Source: Patagioenas fasciata
Lineage: Eukaryota; Chordata; Aves; Columbiformes; Columbidae
Direction of reading: 5' to 3'
Length of the DNA stretch: 64,000 bases
Assembly (NCBI RefSeq): GCF_037038585.1
Contig: NC_092520.1
Span: 195,493,604-195,557,603 of the forward strand
Below the pieces are notes generated by a model that saw nothing but the letters and a program-made list of their open reading frames with translations, had not been told where the DNA came from and did no database searches. Positions 20,071 through 34,721 of this stretch are shown here, piece by piece (the first letter of the stretch is position 1; each line of letters starts with the position of its first letter). A program made the position numbers and the translations under genes.

Positions 20071-23000
20071 CTAGAAATAGAAAAAAAAAAAAAAAAATCA
20101 GAAGACAAAGTTGACTAACACTCTAAATAACTAGCAAAGGTGAACTGGAAACATGCACTGGATGTTCTATGGGGTTTTGTTTGTTTGTTTTGGGGGGGGA
20201 GGGTTTCTGGTGTGGTGGGTTTTTTTTCTCTTTTTCTCCTTTCAGATAAAAACAGTTAAGTGTACTATAAAAAACAACAACAACAAATATTTACTTAATA
20301 TATTTACTATGGGCAAATATGTGTCTATACATGCAGCTCTGGTTCAGCTTTGACAAAATCTAGATTCCAAGCGTCACTTTTATATTTGCTTGGACATACC
20401 TATACCTCATCCTACATCTTAACCACTGCATAATCATACATATACACATATATACACAAACATATACTACATATGTGTCTATATGTACAGATATATATGA
20501 AGACAAGCAGGCATCTAGTCACACTAGCACAGAAATACATACTTAAAGCTAAATGTTAATTTAAACTACTGTACATTGAGCCCTTCATTACTGAAAACAG
20601 TATTTAAAAATATAGTATTTTACAAGAAACTTCCGTAAGGGTGTCCAGTGTTTAGTGACACTGATATCTCTGTTCCTTTGACCGTAGTCTCACATGGTTA
20701 TATTCAAGCCATGACACTCCCAGACAACACCATACTATAGAAACAAGCTACTTTTGGAGTTACATGACTGAAAAATGCAATGCTGAATTTAGGACAACTC
20801 GCTATGCGATTGCCACACATACACTGAGATCTCCCAAAAGCACAACAGCATCACTCAGAAGCAAAAATCCATCCAGTGGCACACAGAGCTGCACAGGGCA
20901 GCGCCGCCAGCTCAGGTTCCTCACGCACCCCCACAGCTGTGCTAGAAAGCACATTCACACCAAGACAGCCTATATTTCCCTCATGGCTAAAGATTTCCCC
21001 CACCAACAATTCCAATACAAAAAATACTTTTTTGAAGTACAGCTGCATATAAATCACAAGGCAACAACAGGCTCAAAAACCAAAAATCCTCGCTGGCCCC
21101 ACACAAACCTGAAGAACATGTCTGCATTTGTCAACTGCTTTTTTTTTTTCCTTTATATTACAGTTCTATCAGAACTCCAAATTTTGCCAAACCCTTTTCT
21201 CACTCATTCTCTTGTGCCATTAATGTAGTTATTGGTACATTCATTCAAGATAACCATTTTTTCACCACACAGCTGATGCTACACTATGCAGTCCAATCTG
21301 TGCAAACTGGATTTTAAGGGATTCTTTCTCTCCAGCTGAAGACAAAACATAAATTTGATTTGGTTATTTAAAAATTTCTCACACAATTTTCATGTGTTAC
21401 TCAAACACAAGAAAGATTTCAGCAGACAAAAGGTGAAAATAGCCATAGCTATAGGACATATAAAAAAAAGTCTAGGTTGTACTCATACAGCCATTTCCCC
21501 CCTGTATCAAGACTAATGCCATATTAGCTTTGTAACCTAGTTTAATTAATATTTCTCTGAGGCCTGTTTACAAGAGAGATCAGAAACACTTTTTATTCTG
21601 TGGATTTCAGATTTCTGGAAAGCCTATTGTAGTGAGAACTTCCTTTTCCAGTGCAGGAGAAGAGGCAGGGAACAGGGCGGGTAATCAGCTTACTGCAGCT
21701 CTTTTAAGTAAAAGGAGATGGAGCAGGCAGAACTTGCAAAGAGGAAGGCAGTAACTTTGTTTTTCTTTCTGTTAAAGCTTTAGTATTTGTAGTGTTTCTT
21801 TAAAAAAAAAAAAAGTTTTCTGACAACAAGAGATATGAGGGTTGAGCATGAAGAATGTCAGTTCTAATGAAAGGAGACTTGAAAAACCTTAAATTTCCAG
21901 GAGAAATTAATTTAATTAATTAATTTAAATACACAGTATTTTGTACACGTTTGTGAAATCACATCTAAGGCAGCAGAAACTAATTTTACATTACTCAGTA
22001 TAAGACTGAATGAAACACAAGTTAATGATCACACAGGTATTTATGATATAGCCAAAGACTGTCAACATTTTGAAACAGAAATCAATCTAAGAGGATTTTT
22101 TATCTTTATTTTGATCTAATCTGTGAATTTGGAGCTTGTACTACAAACAGGAAAAGCAATTATATACAATATGCTGCTGTGACTTAGGATCACAGAACAG
22201 AAAGGCTCACAAGCAAGTGACTCCATGCAGAGCTTACAGAACATAAATTATGCATCTAAGTGCCAAGTTACAGTATGGACATCACAGATTCCTAGTTAGA
22301 TACGAACACAATACACACATGCATCAATTGACGTAGGGTTTTGATGAAGCTGTGCACAATTTTTTGCCTCAAAACAGGTAAACACATCTCTAGCCTACAA
22401 TTCCTGTAACTTCTTAACCATGCAAAAACAATTCTAGGCTTTGACCAGAGAAATCCATGGAGACACTTCACTTGTCCCTGTCCTGATAAGCAGTCACTGT
22501 TTACACAGTGAAGTATAATATAAGGCAGCTGTGATGGGAAGATTTGGAAACCTGATAGATGAGACCAGTTGCAAACTTCATAACAATACTTAACCAGACT
22601 GACATTCAATAACAATATTCATTGCTAAGAGTTCTTAATCATTATCAGCCACTATCACTACATATTCAAACAAGTAGGCCCTAATAATCTTATACTAAAT
22701 TAGCTTTGGGCACAAAACACCACTGAGCTGATGCCATGTGGCTAAATACAGATGGCTATAGTCCTTGACGGCCTTAGTTGCTGAAGTTGAGGTGAACAGG
22801 GGAGAAAGCTATCCAGGCTCTGAAGCAGAACCAGCGGTGGCAGGTTTCATTTGTTCCTATTTCACCTATTGCTGTTGCTGGGTGTTTTTAATGCTCATAA
22901 TCTCCTCCACCAAAAAAAGGGTGTGGGAAGCAATCTCATCTGCTCCTGACATTATTTACCTTCTTTTCTTTAGGACCAAAAACTGTTCTTGCTCCACCAG

Positions 23001-26000
23001 AAATCTTTCCTGCTTTTTCTGTATGCTTTGTTTTTGCTTGCAGATTTTGCTGCTGGATTTATTGATTTACATGTTTTTCTGTCCCCTACTTGTGCAATTA
23101 AATATAGCTCTCCCTTAGCAGCTACATAGTATTTCTATAATTATGCTTACCTATGACACAAAATGTTTTCATATTGTTAGGAGGGTTATGCTATTAGCAA
23201 TGTCATGAAGTGCTTATATACTGTGGCGAGTTACACTGTTTTAGTGTACTTATAATTGAGTTTAAGGCAAGAAAATATTAATTAAATCATGTCCACTTTA
23301 TTGCTGCTACAGGTCTCTGGCTACATAGTACCTATTTTTCTGGGCATTCTTGCTGCGTTCTAGAAATGCAAAATACGTTATATTCTTCAAGGAGACTTGT
23401 TAGGGCTGCTCCATCACTTTCTGGGAAATCCCCAAAGTTAGACGCCCCTTAAGAGATTTTTTTTTCCATTTTCTTTAAAACATTGAAGCATGATCCCTAT
23501 TGCTTTGAGTGTTACTACACTATACCATAACATTACGTCAAGCTCCCTTCAAACAGCCTTGAGAGTTCAACCCAAATTTCCTTTAGAATACAGTCCCCAA
23601 AATGCTCAGGGTTAGAAAGAGATGTTTTTCATCTCCCCTTCCCATGCCAACTCTATATAAGAGTCAATATATTTCAAAATCAAACAAACCACTCCATCCT
23701 ATTTTAAAATCTTATAGTAACCTAGAACAAAGTATGAATTTTGTTATGACCACCTTTACATAGATTATTTACCCTTGGACATAAGCTACTTGAAGTTAAG
23801 GACTACTGATAAACAAACAGGATATTCAATGAGAAGGAAAATGTTTTCAAAGGTGCAAAAGCCTACAGCCAGTCAGTTCAAATTTAAAATGATGAATGCC
23901 TTTGAAATCTCCCCAATTAGATACCAACAAGTAGCAAAACAACTAATTAAGAGCTACCTTGCAAGAAAATCTCCAAAGAAAATAAATGGAACTAGAGGAC
24001 CATTATCTGCTCAAATATACTACCCTGGACTATTAGCTCCTGAGCAGCTGTAGATAGTCAGCAGTTTGCTGTGGCAAGAAACTTGCAAAAACATTTTATA
24101 AGATTTTTCCATTCAAAATGGGATTACTGAAAGTGTATGGTAGTTGACAAGAAGCGTCAGAAGAATGTCTCTGATCCAGAGTGCCACAGCAGGCTGCCAT
24201 GACCAGAAGAAACTACTGCTGAACGAAGGGGTAAAAAAAGACAAACACCGGTGTCTTGGGATTACAGAGGCATACATTAACACACAGAGAAGTATGAAAA
24301 GTATGCAAGAGCACTAAGCCATGAGCAGATTATTTGTTTGTAAAGCACATAGTGGCCTTCAAGCTGTAAACAATTCTAAACTGAGCAGTTGGGCAATATC
24401 ATGGACTTGATTCTATTACAGAATCTTAGGGCTAGAAATTGTCTAGAAAAAGTAACTTAAACCAAAAAACTTTAAATTACTATAGAAGCGCATACAGTGT
24501 ACATACAAACACACACACTTGCAAAATGCAAGAGTAGCTGTTTCGAGAGAGAGCAAATGTGGAGACAGTGAAAGAAACACTATTTACTGGCTTGAAAAAA
24601 AAAAAGTAGTGACAGATTTTGAGCGTGGGAGGTACATAAAAGCACATTAAAAACAATTTGCAGAAACAGATGTCAGTTTTAGAATAAATAGTGCTAATCT
24701 TGTTTATTTTTGGAAGTGTACAGGCATCATTAAGAACATCAAGTAAAAAGAAAACCCCCATAAGCAATACAAGCAATATGAAACTGACATTTTTAAGAAA
24801 TTATTATTAGCTTCCACTTCAATGGCAGGTACCATACTAATTTAGGAATATTTGCTAAAAAGCCCACACAAACAAGAACCAAAACAAACAAAAAACTCCA
24901 AAAAACTGAAAACAAAACACACATCCAAAAATGTGTATCAAACAAGCAGAATATATTTTTAATATTAAATGTATAGCCTAGATTAACCTCACCACTTCTC
25001 AAAGTTACAAATCCTTTGAAGAAGGAAAACTAAGAATGGTGACTTTTTTGTTTTTTACAGAAATTTCCTATGACAAAATATCATTACAAGCTCACTCATA
25101 AAGAACTGCAAAATCTTACGAGATACTGAGTGATTAAAACATGGTATTAGAAGAGATCGCAATAGTAGCACATTAGTCCCACTCTGAAACAAGGCGAATC
25201 CTGCGCTCCAGTCTCACTGAAGCTCGCAGGAATCTGCATGGACCTACAAGCACGAACTAGTGGATGCAACAGTGTAATTGGGATCGAAGTACAGAAAGCC
25301 AGGCTTAATAAAAGAAACAAATTGTTCTGAACTTGGTGGGAAGTAAGATTTGTAGATGACTGCCAGGATAGAGAAAAAGAGGAACATAAAGCCACCTTTC
25401 CTATTCCATTACTTTTCCAGCCACCCAAAATAAAAATCTTACACTAACCGAAAACTGTTGCGGTTTTACAAAGGTATTCTCTCCAACTTGCAAAGTAACC
25501 TCTCGTTTTCACAACCCCAAATGTTCCACCTGGACACAAAAGAGTAAAGTGTGGAAACAGCACCACCAATACTGTACATTACTCCTTGTTGACAGGAACA
25601 GTCTTCACCCTAACCAAATACTGGAACAGAATATAATAATTAGGACAAGTAATATGAGACATTTATAGTAACCTTACGTGAAAGAGTTCAAGGTTATAGG
25701 AATTTGTGAACAGAAATTATGTAAAAACAAAAAATGGAGAAGCGTATGTAGGGGAAACATCATCACCAAAATAATATCTACATCAATTGAAAAAAAAAAA
25801 AAGAAAAAAATAAAGAAAAAAGGGCATACACAGAAAAAGAAACATACGACAGAAGCTATTCCCTTTTTAAGTGTTCTCTTTTACTGAAAACTCCTGATGT
25901 TAGAAACTGAAAAGTACTTATATTTAAAATTTCAACTATTTACCTTGCCTTTTTCATTATATCTTGAAAAATGTGATATGTGAAAGTAAGAAAACCACAA

Positions 26001-29000
26001 CTTTTTTGAATATCAGCCGAGAAATCATATCTATTAATAGGTTTGGCTCTTGTTCTGTCAAAAACTACTGCTCACATTAGGAGGGCTGTAATATGTTTCA
26101 TCTTTTGTTTTTGTTCCGTCTATTCTGCTGAGTTTTACACGGTCATCTCACTTTGCACCTTATCCAACAAGGTCTCACTCTCATTAAGGCTCCCTAAGTA
26201 CTCCTGAAATGTGTAAAAAGGAAAAAGAAAAGCTCTTATAATTACTTTGCAAGTTCCATTTTGGAGTGAGACAAACATTTAGAAAAATGCTAATTTACAC
26301 ATAGGGAACATTCATGAACAGTTTTGTATGTTTATGTAAACAACAAAAGACTGATTCAGGTAGACTAGGGCTGGTGGTGGCAAGGAAAAAGCAAATCATA
26401 AAATGAAATGCTTAAAAAAAAAAAAAAAAAGGAGGGGGGATTATTTCCTCCAAGGCTGCAGCATTTCAACAGATGTGTGACCAGTCAAGTAGGATGCCAC
26501 ACGTAGGAGCTGTAACAGGCTGAGAGGCAGGAACCAGGCAGCTCCTGAGGATGCTGTGATTGCTGGGATTCAGCTACTGGAAGAACAGGGCAGCTGGTGC
26601 CCTCAAACTCCCTCAGTCCTGAGGAGAAGCCAGGAAAAATTACAAAGAGAAAATAACATATTCAGAGTAACACGTAAGGAGGGAAACAAAAATGTGCTTT
26701 GGAAAGTGATGGGACAAAGGTACATGCTCAGAGGCCTGGTAGATAAGGCAGGAGGAATGAGAGCCCTCCAAGAAAGGCATGTGATCTCCCTGGTGCGTTC
26801 ATCCAAGATACAGAGACTTCCGATTTATCCAAGTATGAAGATAATTCATGCATCTACATGTTGCTGAAAAACTCAGTGTTTGGTGTAAGCTGGGGCCTAA
26901 ATCAGTCATCACAGACAGAGAAAAAGCAAAGTGTGGAGAGCTGACTATTATAGCCATAGTCATCATTAGACTCTGGGTACTCAACCCTCATTACAAATGC
27001 AATAATTTAGCTAGAGACTAAAAAGTTAAAAAGACTACCAGCTGGATGTAAATATTCACCCCTTTCTTGCCTCCTGTCCCCAAAACATCAAATAATTTTA
27101 CTGTGAACATAGGCTATTTTATATTAAGCAGTAAAACAGACTTGCTAGTGTCAAGTTGTATATTTTTAGTTTAGCAGTCTCTGGACTCTTCTGTGTCTTC
27201 TATTTTCCCCACCTCCACCAAATTAACAATAATGGAGGAAGATAACAATCAGCAGCACAGCTCAGAAGTGATAGCTTTAGTCTTAGACTCTTGCTAAAGG
27301 GACAGAGTCAAGTTAAAGTCTAACCAGCACATGGACAACACTTAACGTTGCACAAACTCAAACTCAAGCTCAGCTTCTTACTCTTTTAAAACCTCGTTTG
27401 TTTTGTACATCTGTTTTCTCCTCTTGCTGCTGTAAACATCAAAAAGTCTATGGTACTCTGTTTACTGGTCATTTTCAGATGTTCCCTGAAGCCTCAGGAA
27501 AGATTCAAGAATTCAAAGCCTCAGCTTTGTACAAATACCTTCATCCCAAACCCTAAATCACCTGCATCACAGTGTATGGACACAGCGTGTGCACCAGGTC
27601 CCTCTGCACAAAACTACATTGGGGCATAAAAGGGGTGAAAACAATTCATGACTATGGCAAAACCAAAGAGAAACGGCATGATTTCCACATTAGCATAATT
27701 TTAAAAATACTTTGAAATAGACAAAAAGCAGAAACGAAGATTTCATTTTCAAAATTAATGTTTGTTATTTTTTAAAAAATAGGATCTCATTCTTAATTCA
27801 GTTCTTACACCAGTATATCCTCAACCATAAAACTTCTCAAAAAGATTGAGATAATGCTTTTGACATATTATACATTTAATATCCATTATTTGTGAAGTTT
27901 TATATAAATGAGGATGTTTGTGTTAGCAGGTGTATTATTCACATCTGGCTGACATTTAGTTCTGACATCCCTGTTTCATGCCCAACTGGATTTGCAAAAC
28001 TTGTTCAGTACCCACATGTTTCATCAGACCTCAACACTACATACTGACTTATCAGTACATTTAAGAATAAAATAGGTGTCTGACATAGGGTAGGAAGTCA
28101 AAACTCAAGCTTATTTCTGGAGACATCAGTCTTCATAATTTAATTGACAATTTATTAAGTGTATATCTATTTGAAGCATCATCCTTCACCACCTGAAGCC
28201 CATAGAACAGAAATCCCCATTCCACATTATTTCAAATAGAATTTATCTTAAAAGTAAAATAAAAATGCAAAGCTTAAACAACAACAAAAAAAAATCACTT
28301 CAGCCAAAACAATGTCGTTCCCAAGTTTTATATTAAAAAATAAATATCACTGTGTTACATGTACCACCATACATAATATTATGTATCAGCACAAACAGTA
28401 ATGTTATTCACACCCACAACCACCTGATAAGTCTTTAATTGCCACTACTTTTTTTTTCTTAGTGCACTAAAAATACCATCAGATCTCAAGTGAGGTTCTC
28501 TTCCTTCACACATCCTTTGCTAACTTCCCACAGCAGCACGCTAGAAGAAAGGAGGGGATAAAAAGCAGGTTGCACACATGCTAATCATTTCTGTTCCAGC
28601 TTTTACTAAGAGATCACTCACAAAAAACATCTGTCACAGTAAGCAAATTATGTCAACATTTTTCTAGAATCCAAACTGTCTCTTACATGTTGAGGAGTTC
28701 TCATTATCTGGTATGATACTACTGAAACAATGTTTGCAGGAGATGTTTCTATGCCATTGTTCACACCTACCAAATGTCAGATCTGTCATTTTTTAAAATG
28801 CTGATGTCTTAAGGAATAATTTCATTAAAACTTCAAGCAGGAATTTCCTGAATCTTATCTATCTAAATGAAAGCTATAGATTATACCCTTATTTTGATAC
28901 TTTTATCATTTGCATTTTCTGACAAACAAATATTATATGCTAATAAGATGGGACAGTTCTTAATGCTACAAGAGATAAGGTGGTTTTCTTAAGAAAAAAA

Positions 29001-29831
29001 AACTGTTTGGCTTACAGCATTTTTAATGCAGGACAAAGCTGCTTTTAGTATCTCATGCTGTACAATTTAAGACTGCAGGGAGGTGAGCAAAGGTTGCAGT
29101 AACAGAACAGAAGGGTAAAATACAGAAGACAAAAATAAGAACAGAGCAGGGAAGATGAATCAGTATTATCATGGAACAAGAAAAAACACAAACAAAAACA
29201 TAGTAACAAGTTCCAAGAGAATGAAAGACAAAAGACATTTACTCCACGTTGCTAGAGAACAGCAGCCTGCTTTCAGAAAACTGTTAGAAAATTCAAAGCA
29301 AAGCTTCTCTGACACATCTTTTCTCCATGTGATCAATTCCTCTGCCTAACCTATTACACCCTTCTGCTCCTTCTCTTGTGCAGTCCGTAGCTGACAAAAT
29401 AAATGGGACAGGATTAGAAGATCCTTCTGACTAGTCCACCTCTCTAGCTTGCTAAATATACTAGAAAACATCTGCTTTTTTAAAAAAAAAATTGTTTGTT
29501 GTAGGTTTTTGTTTTGTTTTTTTTAATGTCTATCTTTAAACTCAGTAAGAGTGAAACTTTAAGCACTTTAAATATTATTTCAGCTAAAAATGAGACACGT
29601 GTAAAGGACCAAGCTGAGGGTAACAGAGCTGAATAGGCAGGATGATGAAGAAGGAGAAAGCAGTTGGGAGGGGCAAGCTGTGACATGTACACAGTAAGTC
29701 TTCTCAAAACTCTTGCTGAAAACATCCATGTAAGTATAAAGTGAAAAAGCCTCAAAAAAATGTAAATGGGGCATTTACATAACGTAATATTATATTAACC
29801 TGTTTCAACTGTAGTTTTTCTAAAATTAATA

Positions 29832-29848
29832 CATATATATATATATAT
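29832..29848. repeat. (AT)n microsatellite
   Basis: A short uninterrupted run of AT dinucleotides, about eight units, in AT-rich intronic DNA. Confidence 0.85.
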
Positions 29849-31357
29849 CTCCGTTGAACTGCTAAAACTATCATATATATTATTATCTATTTTGGTACTA
29901 ACCAGATCAAATCTGAAGAGGTCTGTTAAAAAAAATCCTTCATATCTACCTATTGATCCACTTCCGTGTTTGTACTCATGCTAGTTAGTTACATGTCCTC
30001 AGACAGTTTCACTTGTGCTATGGAGAGATCTTCCACAATTTACATATATTTTATTCATGTACGTGTAATATAACATAGTACTATACTTATATTATGTGTT
30101 TGTATCCTGAAACATTTGTGCATATAAAGACAGGTCAGAAAGAAAACACAGTTCATAGTCCCCGTAAAGACAAAAATACTTTCGAGAAAATAAACAGTAG
30201 TATAAATACTTCATAGGGAATTTTTACAGCTAAGCTTAATCCTTCTTTTGTCACAAAACTTTATTTCAAGTCAGAAGGTATCCTCAATTGCAAATGATTC
30301 TCCAAAGAAATCTGTTTCTTCTCTGTACCAGGTTATCTTCTTTCTTCCTCATGTAGTAATTTGAAGAAACAGAGATTTTACTTGAAGCAAGGAAAATACC
30401 ATCTCTTTTCTAAATACACTAAATAATAGTAAATAACATTCACAATACCATCCAAAAACATTTTTATAGCGCTCAGAAATATTTAGTTTCATCTTGCCAA
30501 CAAGCACAAGCACTGCAACAAGAACAAACAGATAACTTTAAAGCCAAGCTTCCATATCACATGCAGGCATAATTGATCATGCCCATGATAGGGATGAACT
30601 TCTTACGTCCATTTCAAGCATTTTTTTGCCATTCAGTGTAAGTAATTTGTACATTCATTAGTAGCATCTGACATTTTCACCTGATATCCCAGTTTAAAAA
30701 CCAATGGCCTCAACTCTGTCCCTCTCAAAGCAAACATTCATATTCATAAAAGAGGGGAAAGGGACAGAGAACTGAGTGTATAGAACTCCTTCTTCACTTG
30801 TCAACCAGCCTGTCTCAGGCCTCCACGGCAAGGGGTCTTTTTGCCACCCCTTAAGCTCTTTTAGGGACATATTCTCTTTGCCTTCAAGGCAAGGTGAGAC
30901 ATCACAGCAGATCCAGCTGACACAGAGAAGCAAGCCAGGAAAGCCGACATTGTTTCCACTAGCACCACAGTGAGCATTAGCAGGAAATCCAAAGAGACAC
31001 TCCTGTCCCTGGCGAACAAATAGCTCAGTCTTTCTCTCTCAGAAGAGATGGTTTATAGGTGAACCATCCTAACACTGTAAACACAGATTTTGAGAAAATA
31101 CGTTTTTGCTTGAGGAGCTATCGGAAGAATTTTAATTGAGAATAAAGTTTTTTGCAGTTCCTATTCTAACCAGTGCAGTTCATGAGCTTAAATTCATGTA
31201 ATGCAACCGGTAATTTAAATAAGTTTTATAGAATAAGGTTATACAGGTGTTTTATTCAGAGTAGGATCCAAGACATTTTTAGTACAAGAGCAGGTAACAA
31301 AAGGATAGCCTTGCTATTCCTATTTGCTTGATTTCTTTTATTATACAGAAATCATAA

Positions 31358-31439
31358 TACAGGGTGTTTCAAAAAGATGGACCAAATTTCAAAGCAGTAT
31401 TATTATGTAATAGGGTCCATCTTTTTGAAACACCCTGTA
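31358..31439. mobile_element. Mariner-like hairpin MITE
   Basis: Perfect 24-bp inverted arms, 31360-31383 and 31414-31437, begin CAGGGTGTTTCAAAAAGATG and enclose a 30-bp loop. Both ends are flanked by TA (31358-31359 and 31438-31439), the target-site duplication expected of Tc1/mariner elements. The CAGGGTG..CAAAAAG tip resembles mariner terminal repeats. The element is far too short to encode a transposase, so it is a non-autonomous or internally deleted copy. Lack of any arm mismatch suggests it is fairly young or that the arms were homogenised. Confidence 0.75.
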
Positions 31440-33373
31440 ATTATTTTATTAAACCTATTTTTTTTTAGGTATATAAACGAGAAAAACATTTAAAGAAAGG
31501 AGAAGGATCAGGAACCTCCCTGTTTTTTAAAAGTATCATTGTATTTCCTGTCCTAAACAGAATAGAACCTCAATTCCGCAGCTTCCCAGTGTCAAATGCA
31601 AAGATGCTGCTGAGAGCATAGTCTGTAACCTGTCTGGCTCCCCAGTAGCTGACCCACTTCTCCTACTATTTCAGCAGCGACTAATGCAAGTCACAAGAAG
31701 TGAAAAGCATTCATGTAATGAGTATTACCCTGTTGCTTTTTGGGTTGTGGTTTTTTTTTTTTCTCCTATCTGTAGGTACACTCCTACAGTTATTAGCATA
31801 TCACGTTCCCACCTGTAATGCGGAAGAAAGAAGGGGAGAAACAGAGTAAAAATAGAAAATGTGATATGATTGCCATTATATGTGTCACATTTCAGCAAGG
31901 ATTTGCTATTCCAAATCTTAAATTAAAAAAGTTCTCAAGAACTAGGAGTCAGTAATTGGGTGAGAGGTATAAACAAACAGCAGTTTCCAAACTGCTGTTT
32001 CTTCTCTCACCTCCTCTTGACATGTCTAACACTACTAGATCCCTTTAATCAGGAACTAGATTTTCTTCAACATAGAAGCTACTGCAGAGCACTGGGAGAC
32101 TTCAGTTCTTACAGTGGTCACTGAAGGATGCAGACCAATAACATTTCAGACCTACTAAAATGTAAAATTTTAAGAGAGTAGAAGATAACTTCTGGAGAGC
32201 AGAATATTTCCATCTTTATTCTTAGGAGCCTCTTCAGCTCTATATAAGTACCCATACTACCAAGAGTGCCTTCTTAATCACAAATGAAGAACATATCATG
32301 GACAGAAGGAACATTTGCAAAATGTGCTATTTCTGTGGGCTGCAGCACTCAACTCTAGGAGCTAGTATGCAATAACTTGTTCATTAACATGCTGCATGGT
32401 GCAATCTGTACTGGTGAATACATCACATAGTGCATATTGATACACTGAAACAGAGAGGAAACATAAAGTCAGTCTTCAACAACTGTGACATGAAAGAAAA
32501 ATACCCCAGCAGGGAGTAGTATGAGATAATTTAAGATTATGTACTCAATATATTCCTCCTATTTCATATTTCCCAATATAAATGTGTAAAAATGACTGTG
32601 TTCTATTAAACCTTCACAAAATAGTTAAAGAAAAAAAAAATGTCACAAGGAATTCAAAATATGTTCTATAAATGCACTTTTAGGCTGACCAAAATTATCT
32701 AAGCTCTATTCCAGAGTGCTTACAACCTAAATTTCAATGAAGCACACGACTATCAAAAAAACAGGTGATAAAATGAACACACTTTTCTGTCGGAGCTCAT
32801 ATTGGCATTTAATTTCTTTAAGACTAACCACTTACAGATTTTATTATGTACCTGAACAACTGAACTTGCAGTCAAAAGTTATTTCACCTAAGATTATAAT
32901 TCAAGAAACAGTTTTTGAAGACACTAAGACCAGATGCTCATTTTCAGCAGACAGGTAGTACTAAAGTGGATATTTTCATTAAAGGCTTTTAACCTTGAAA
33001 GCCAAATTAGAAAGACACTTCAGCTAGAACTATAAAATGCTACAGTGCTTGACATCATATAATGGAACGGTGCAAGGTATAGGGTGACCCTCAGATGGGT
33101 TTATTAGAATACAGCATTAAATATGCTAGAGCTAACATTTGGATATTTTGGCAAAGCAACGTTGTCCCTTTCAACAAATTTCTTTACAGTGGTCTAGAGC
33201 TGACTCAACAGGCTACTGCAAACAACGACTACTCTTGCCTGCTCTTTGGCTATGCTATGGACTGGGAAAGCAGTTCATTTTTGCTTGGACTCTGTTGAAG
33301 AATGATACACAAAATCCCACACACTTTCTGTATGTGTCACCTAGGAAAACCTTCCTTCAAGAAATTAATCTGA

Positions 33374-33778
33374 ATCACGTTATGAGGAAAGACTGAAAGA
33401 GTTGGGGTTGTTCAGCCTGGAGAAAGCTCCAGGAAGACCTTATAGCAGCCTTCCAGTACTTAAAGTGGACCTACAAGAAAGCTGGAAAGGGACTTTTGAT
33501 AAGGGTATGTAGTGACAGGACAAAGGGTAATGGCTTTAAGCTGGAAGAAGGGAGATCCAGATTACATATAAGGAAGAAAGTCTTCACTCTCAGGGTGGTG
33601 AGGCACTGGAACAGGCTGTCCAGAGAGGTGGTAGATGCCTCATCCCTGGAAACATTCGAGGCCAGGCTGGACAGGGCTTTGAGCAACCTGATCTAGTTGA
33701 AGATGTCCCTGCTCATTGCAGCAGGGCTGGACCAGCTGATCTTTAAAGGTCTCTTCCAACCCACACTATTCTATGATT
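33374..33778 (+). mobile_element. CR1 LINE 3' fragment, plus orientation
   Basis: It starts in the block encoding YEERL-type residues (ttatgaggaaagactgaaagag), continues through LFSLEK-like and the W-N-R-L-S-REVVDASSLETF block near 33600-33660, and ends 'cactattctatgatt' at 33778. A 66-codon frame at 33496-33696 is the surviving ORF2 C-terminus; the rest is frameshifted. Relative to ZBED4 it is antisense. Confidence 0.9.
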
Positions 33779-34701
33779 CCACAAAGACTTTCTAGCTCAG
33801 TATTTTACCTATATTAAAATGTTGTCCATCTGTGGCTAACATGCATGTTACCCAATAGTACAGTCAGCTTATTTGAGGTGAGAGGGGGAGAAGAAAAAAT
33901 AAACAGAAAGCTCTGAAATAATATTTATTGTTAATCTACATAGAAATGTTAATCTGCATATGAAAAAAAATTTTGTACTGCATCTTACTAAGGAACCTCA
34001 GGCTTCCAAAAAAATCTATACTCAACAGCTCAAACTGAATATATATTAATATATTAAAAAAGTTTCAAACAAAAAAGTAAAATTTACTTTATCAGTGAGG
34101 ACATGAAAATCTGAATAAGGTGAGCTTAATTTGAGTATAGGATTAATGTAGCACGCAAGTTACTTGCCCCGTTCTAAGAGACAGGCTGAAGGGTAAGGAT
34201 ATACATAGGCCAGCTGTTACCACTGAGTAAGAGGTGCCCCACAAATTATAAACTGGTTACTATTACTGTAACACTGTAAAGATATCCAGGCTTCCAAACT
34301 CAGTTTTTAAGTCCCAGGTACTCAAACAAAACTCCTGCTAAACTATTAAGCTCCATAGAAGTCAATGCACAGGCATACAATTATTCATTACCTTTATCCA
34401 TTGGCTGACTCTAAGTTAATAACAATGATAATGATACAAGACCCAAAACAAACAAGCTGACCACTAACTTATTGAGGAAAAATAAACAAGCAAACAAAAA
34501 GCACTTACACATCTCTTCCACTGCATCTAGGCGGCTTCATTTGCGCTTAAATACTTCCTACTCAAACTTAATGATGACGATTGTATCTGAGGAAAAGAAG
34601 AAAGCAATTCCTTTTAATAATTTTTTTTACTCATTTTAACTGCCACAGTGGCAAGTCATGGGATGTTTCAGGTATCTCTCTAGGTCATAGCTAGGTCATA
34701 G

Positions 34702-34721
34702 GTATGAGCTCCAGCTCATAC
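34702..34721. repeat. Short palindrome
   Basis: A 9-bp inverted arm, GTATGAGCT, with a 2-bp centre and a perfect mirror arm. It lies right after two copies of CTAGGTCATAG near 34680-34701. Too short to assign a function. Confidence 0.6.

Noticed and set aside
20764-21228. Plus-strand 154-codon frame in the ZBED4 intron
   Set aside because: The longest non-repeat frame of the intron, but its composition looks random and there is no recognisable domain.
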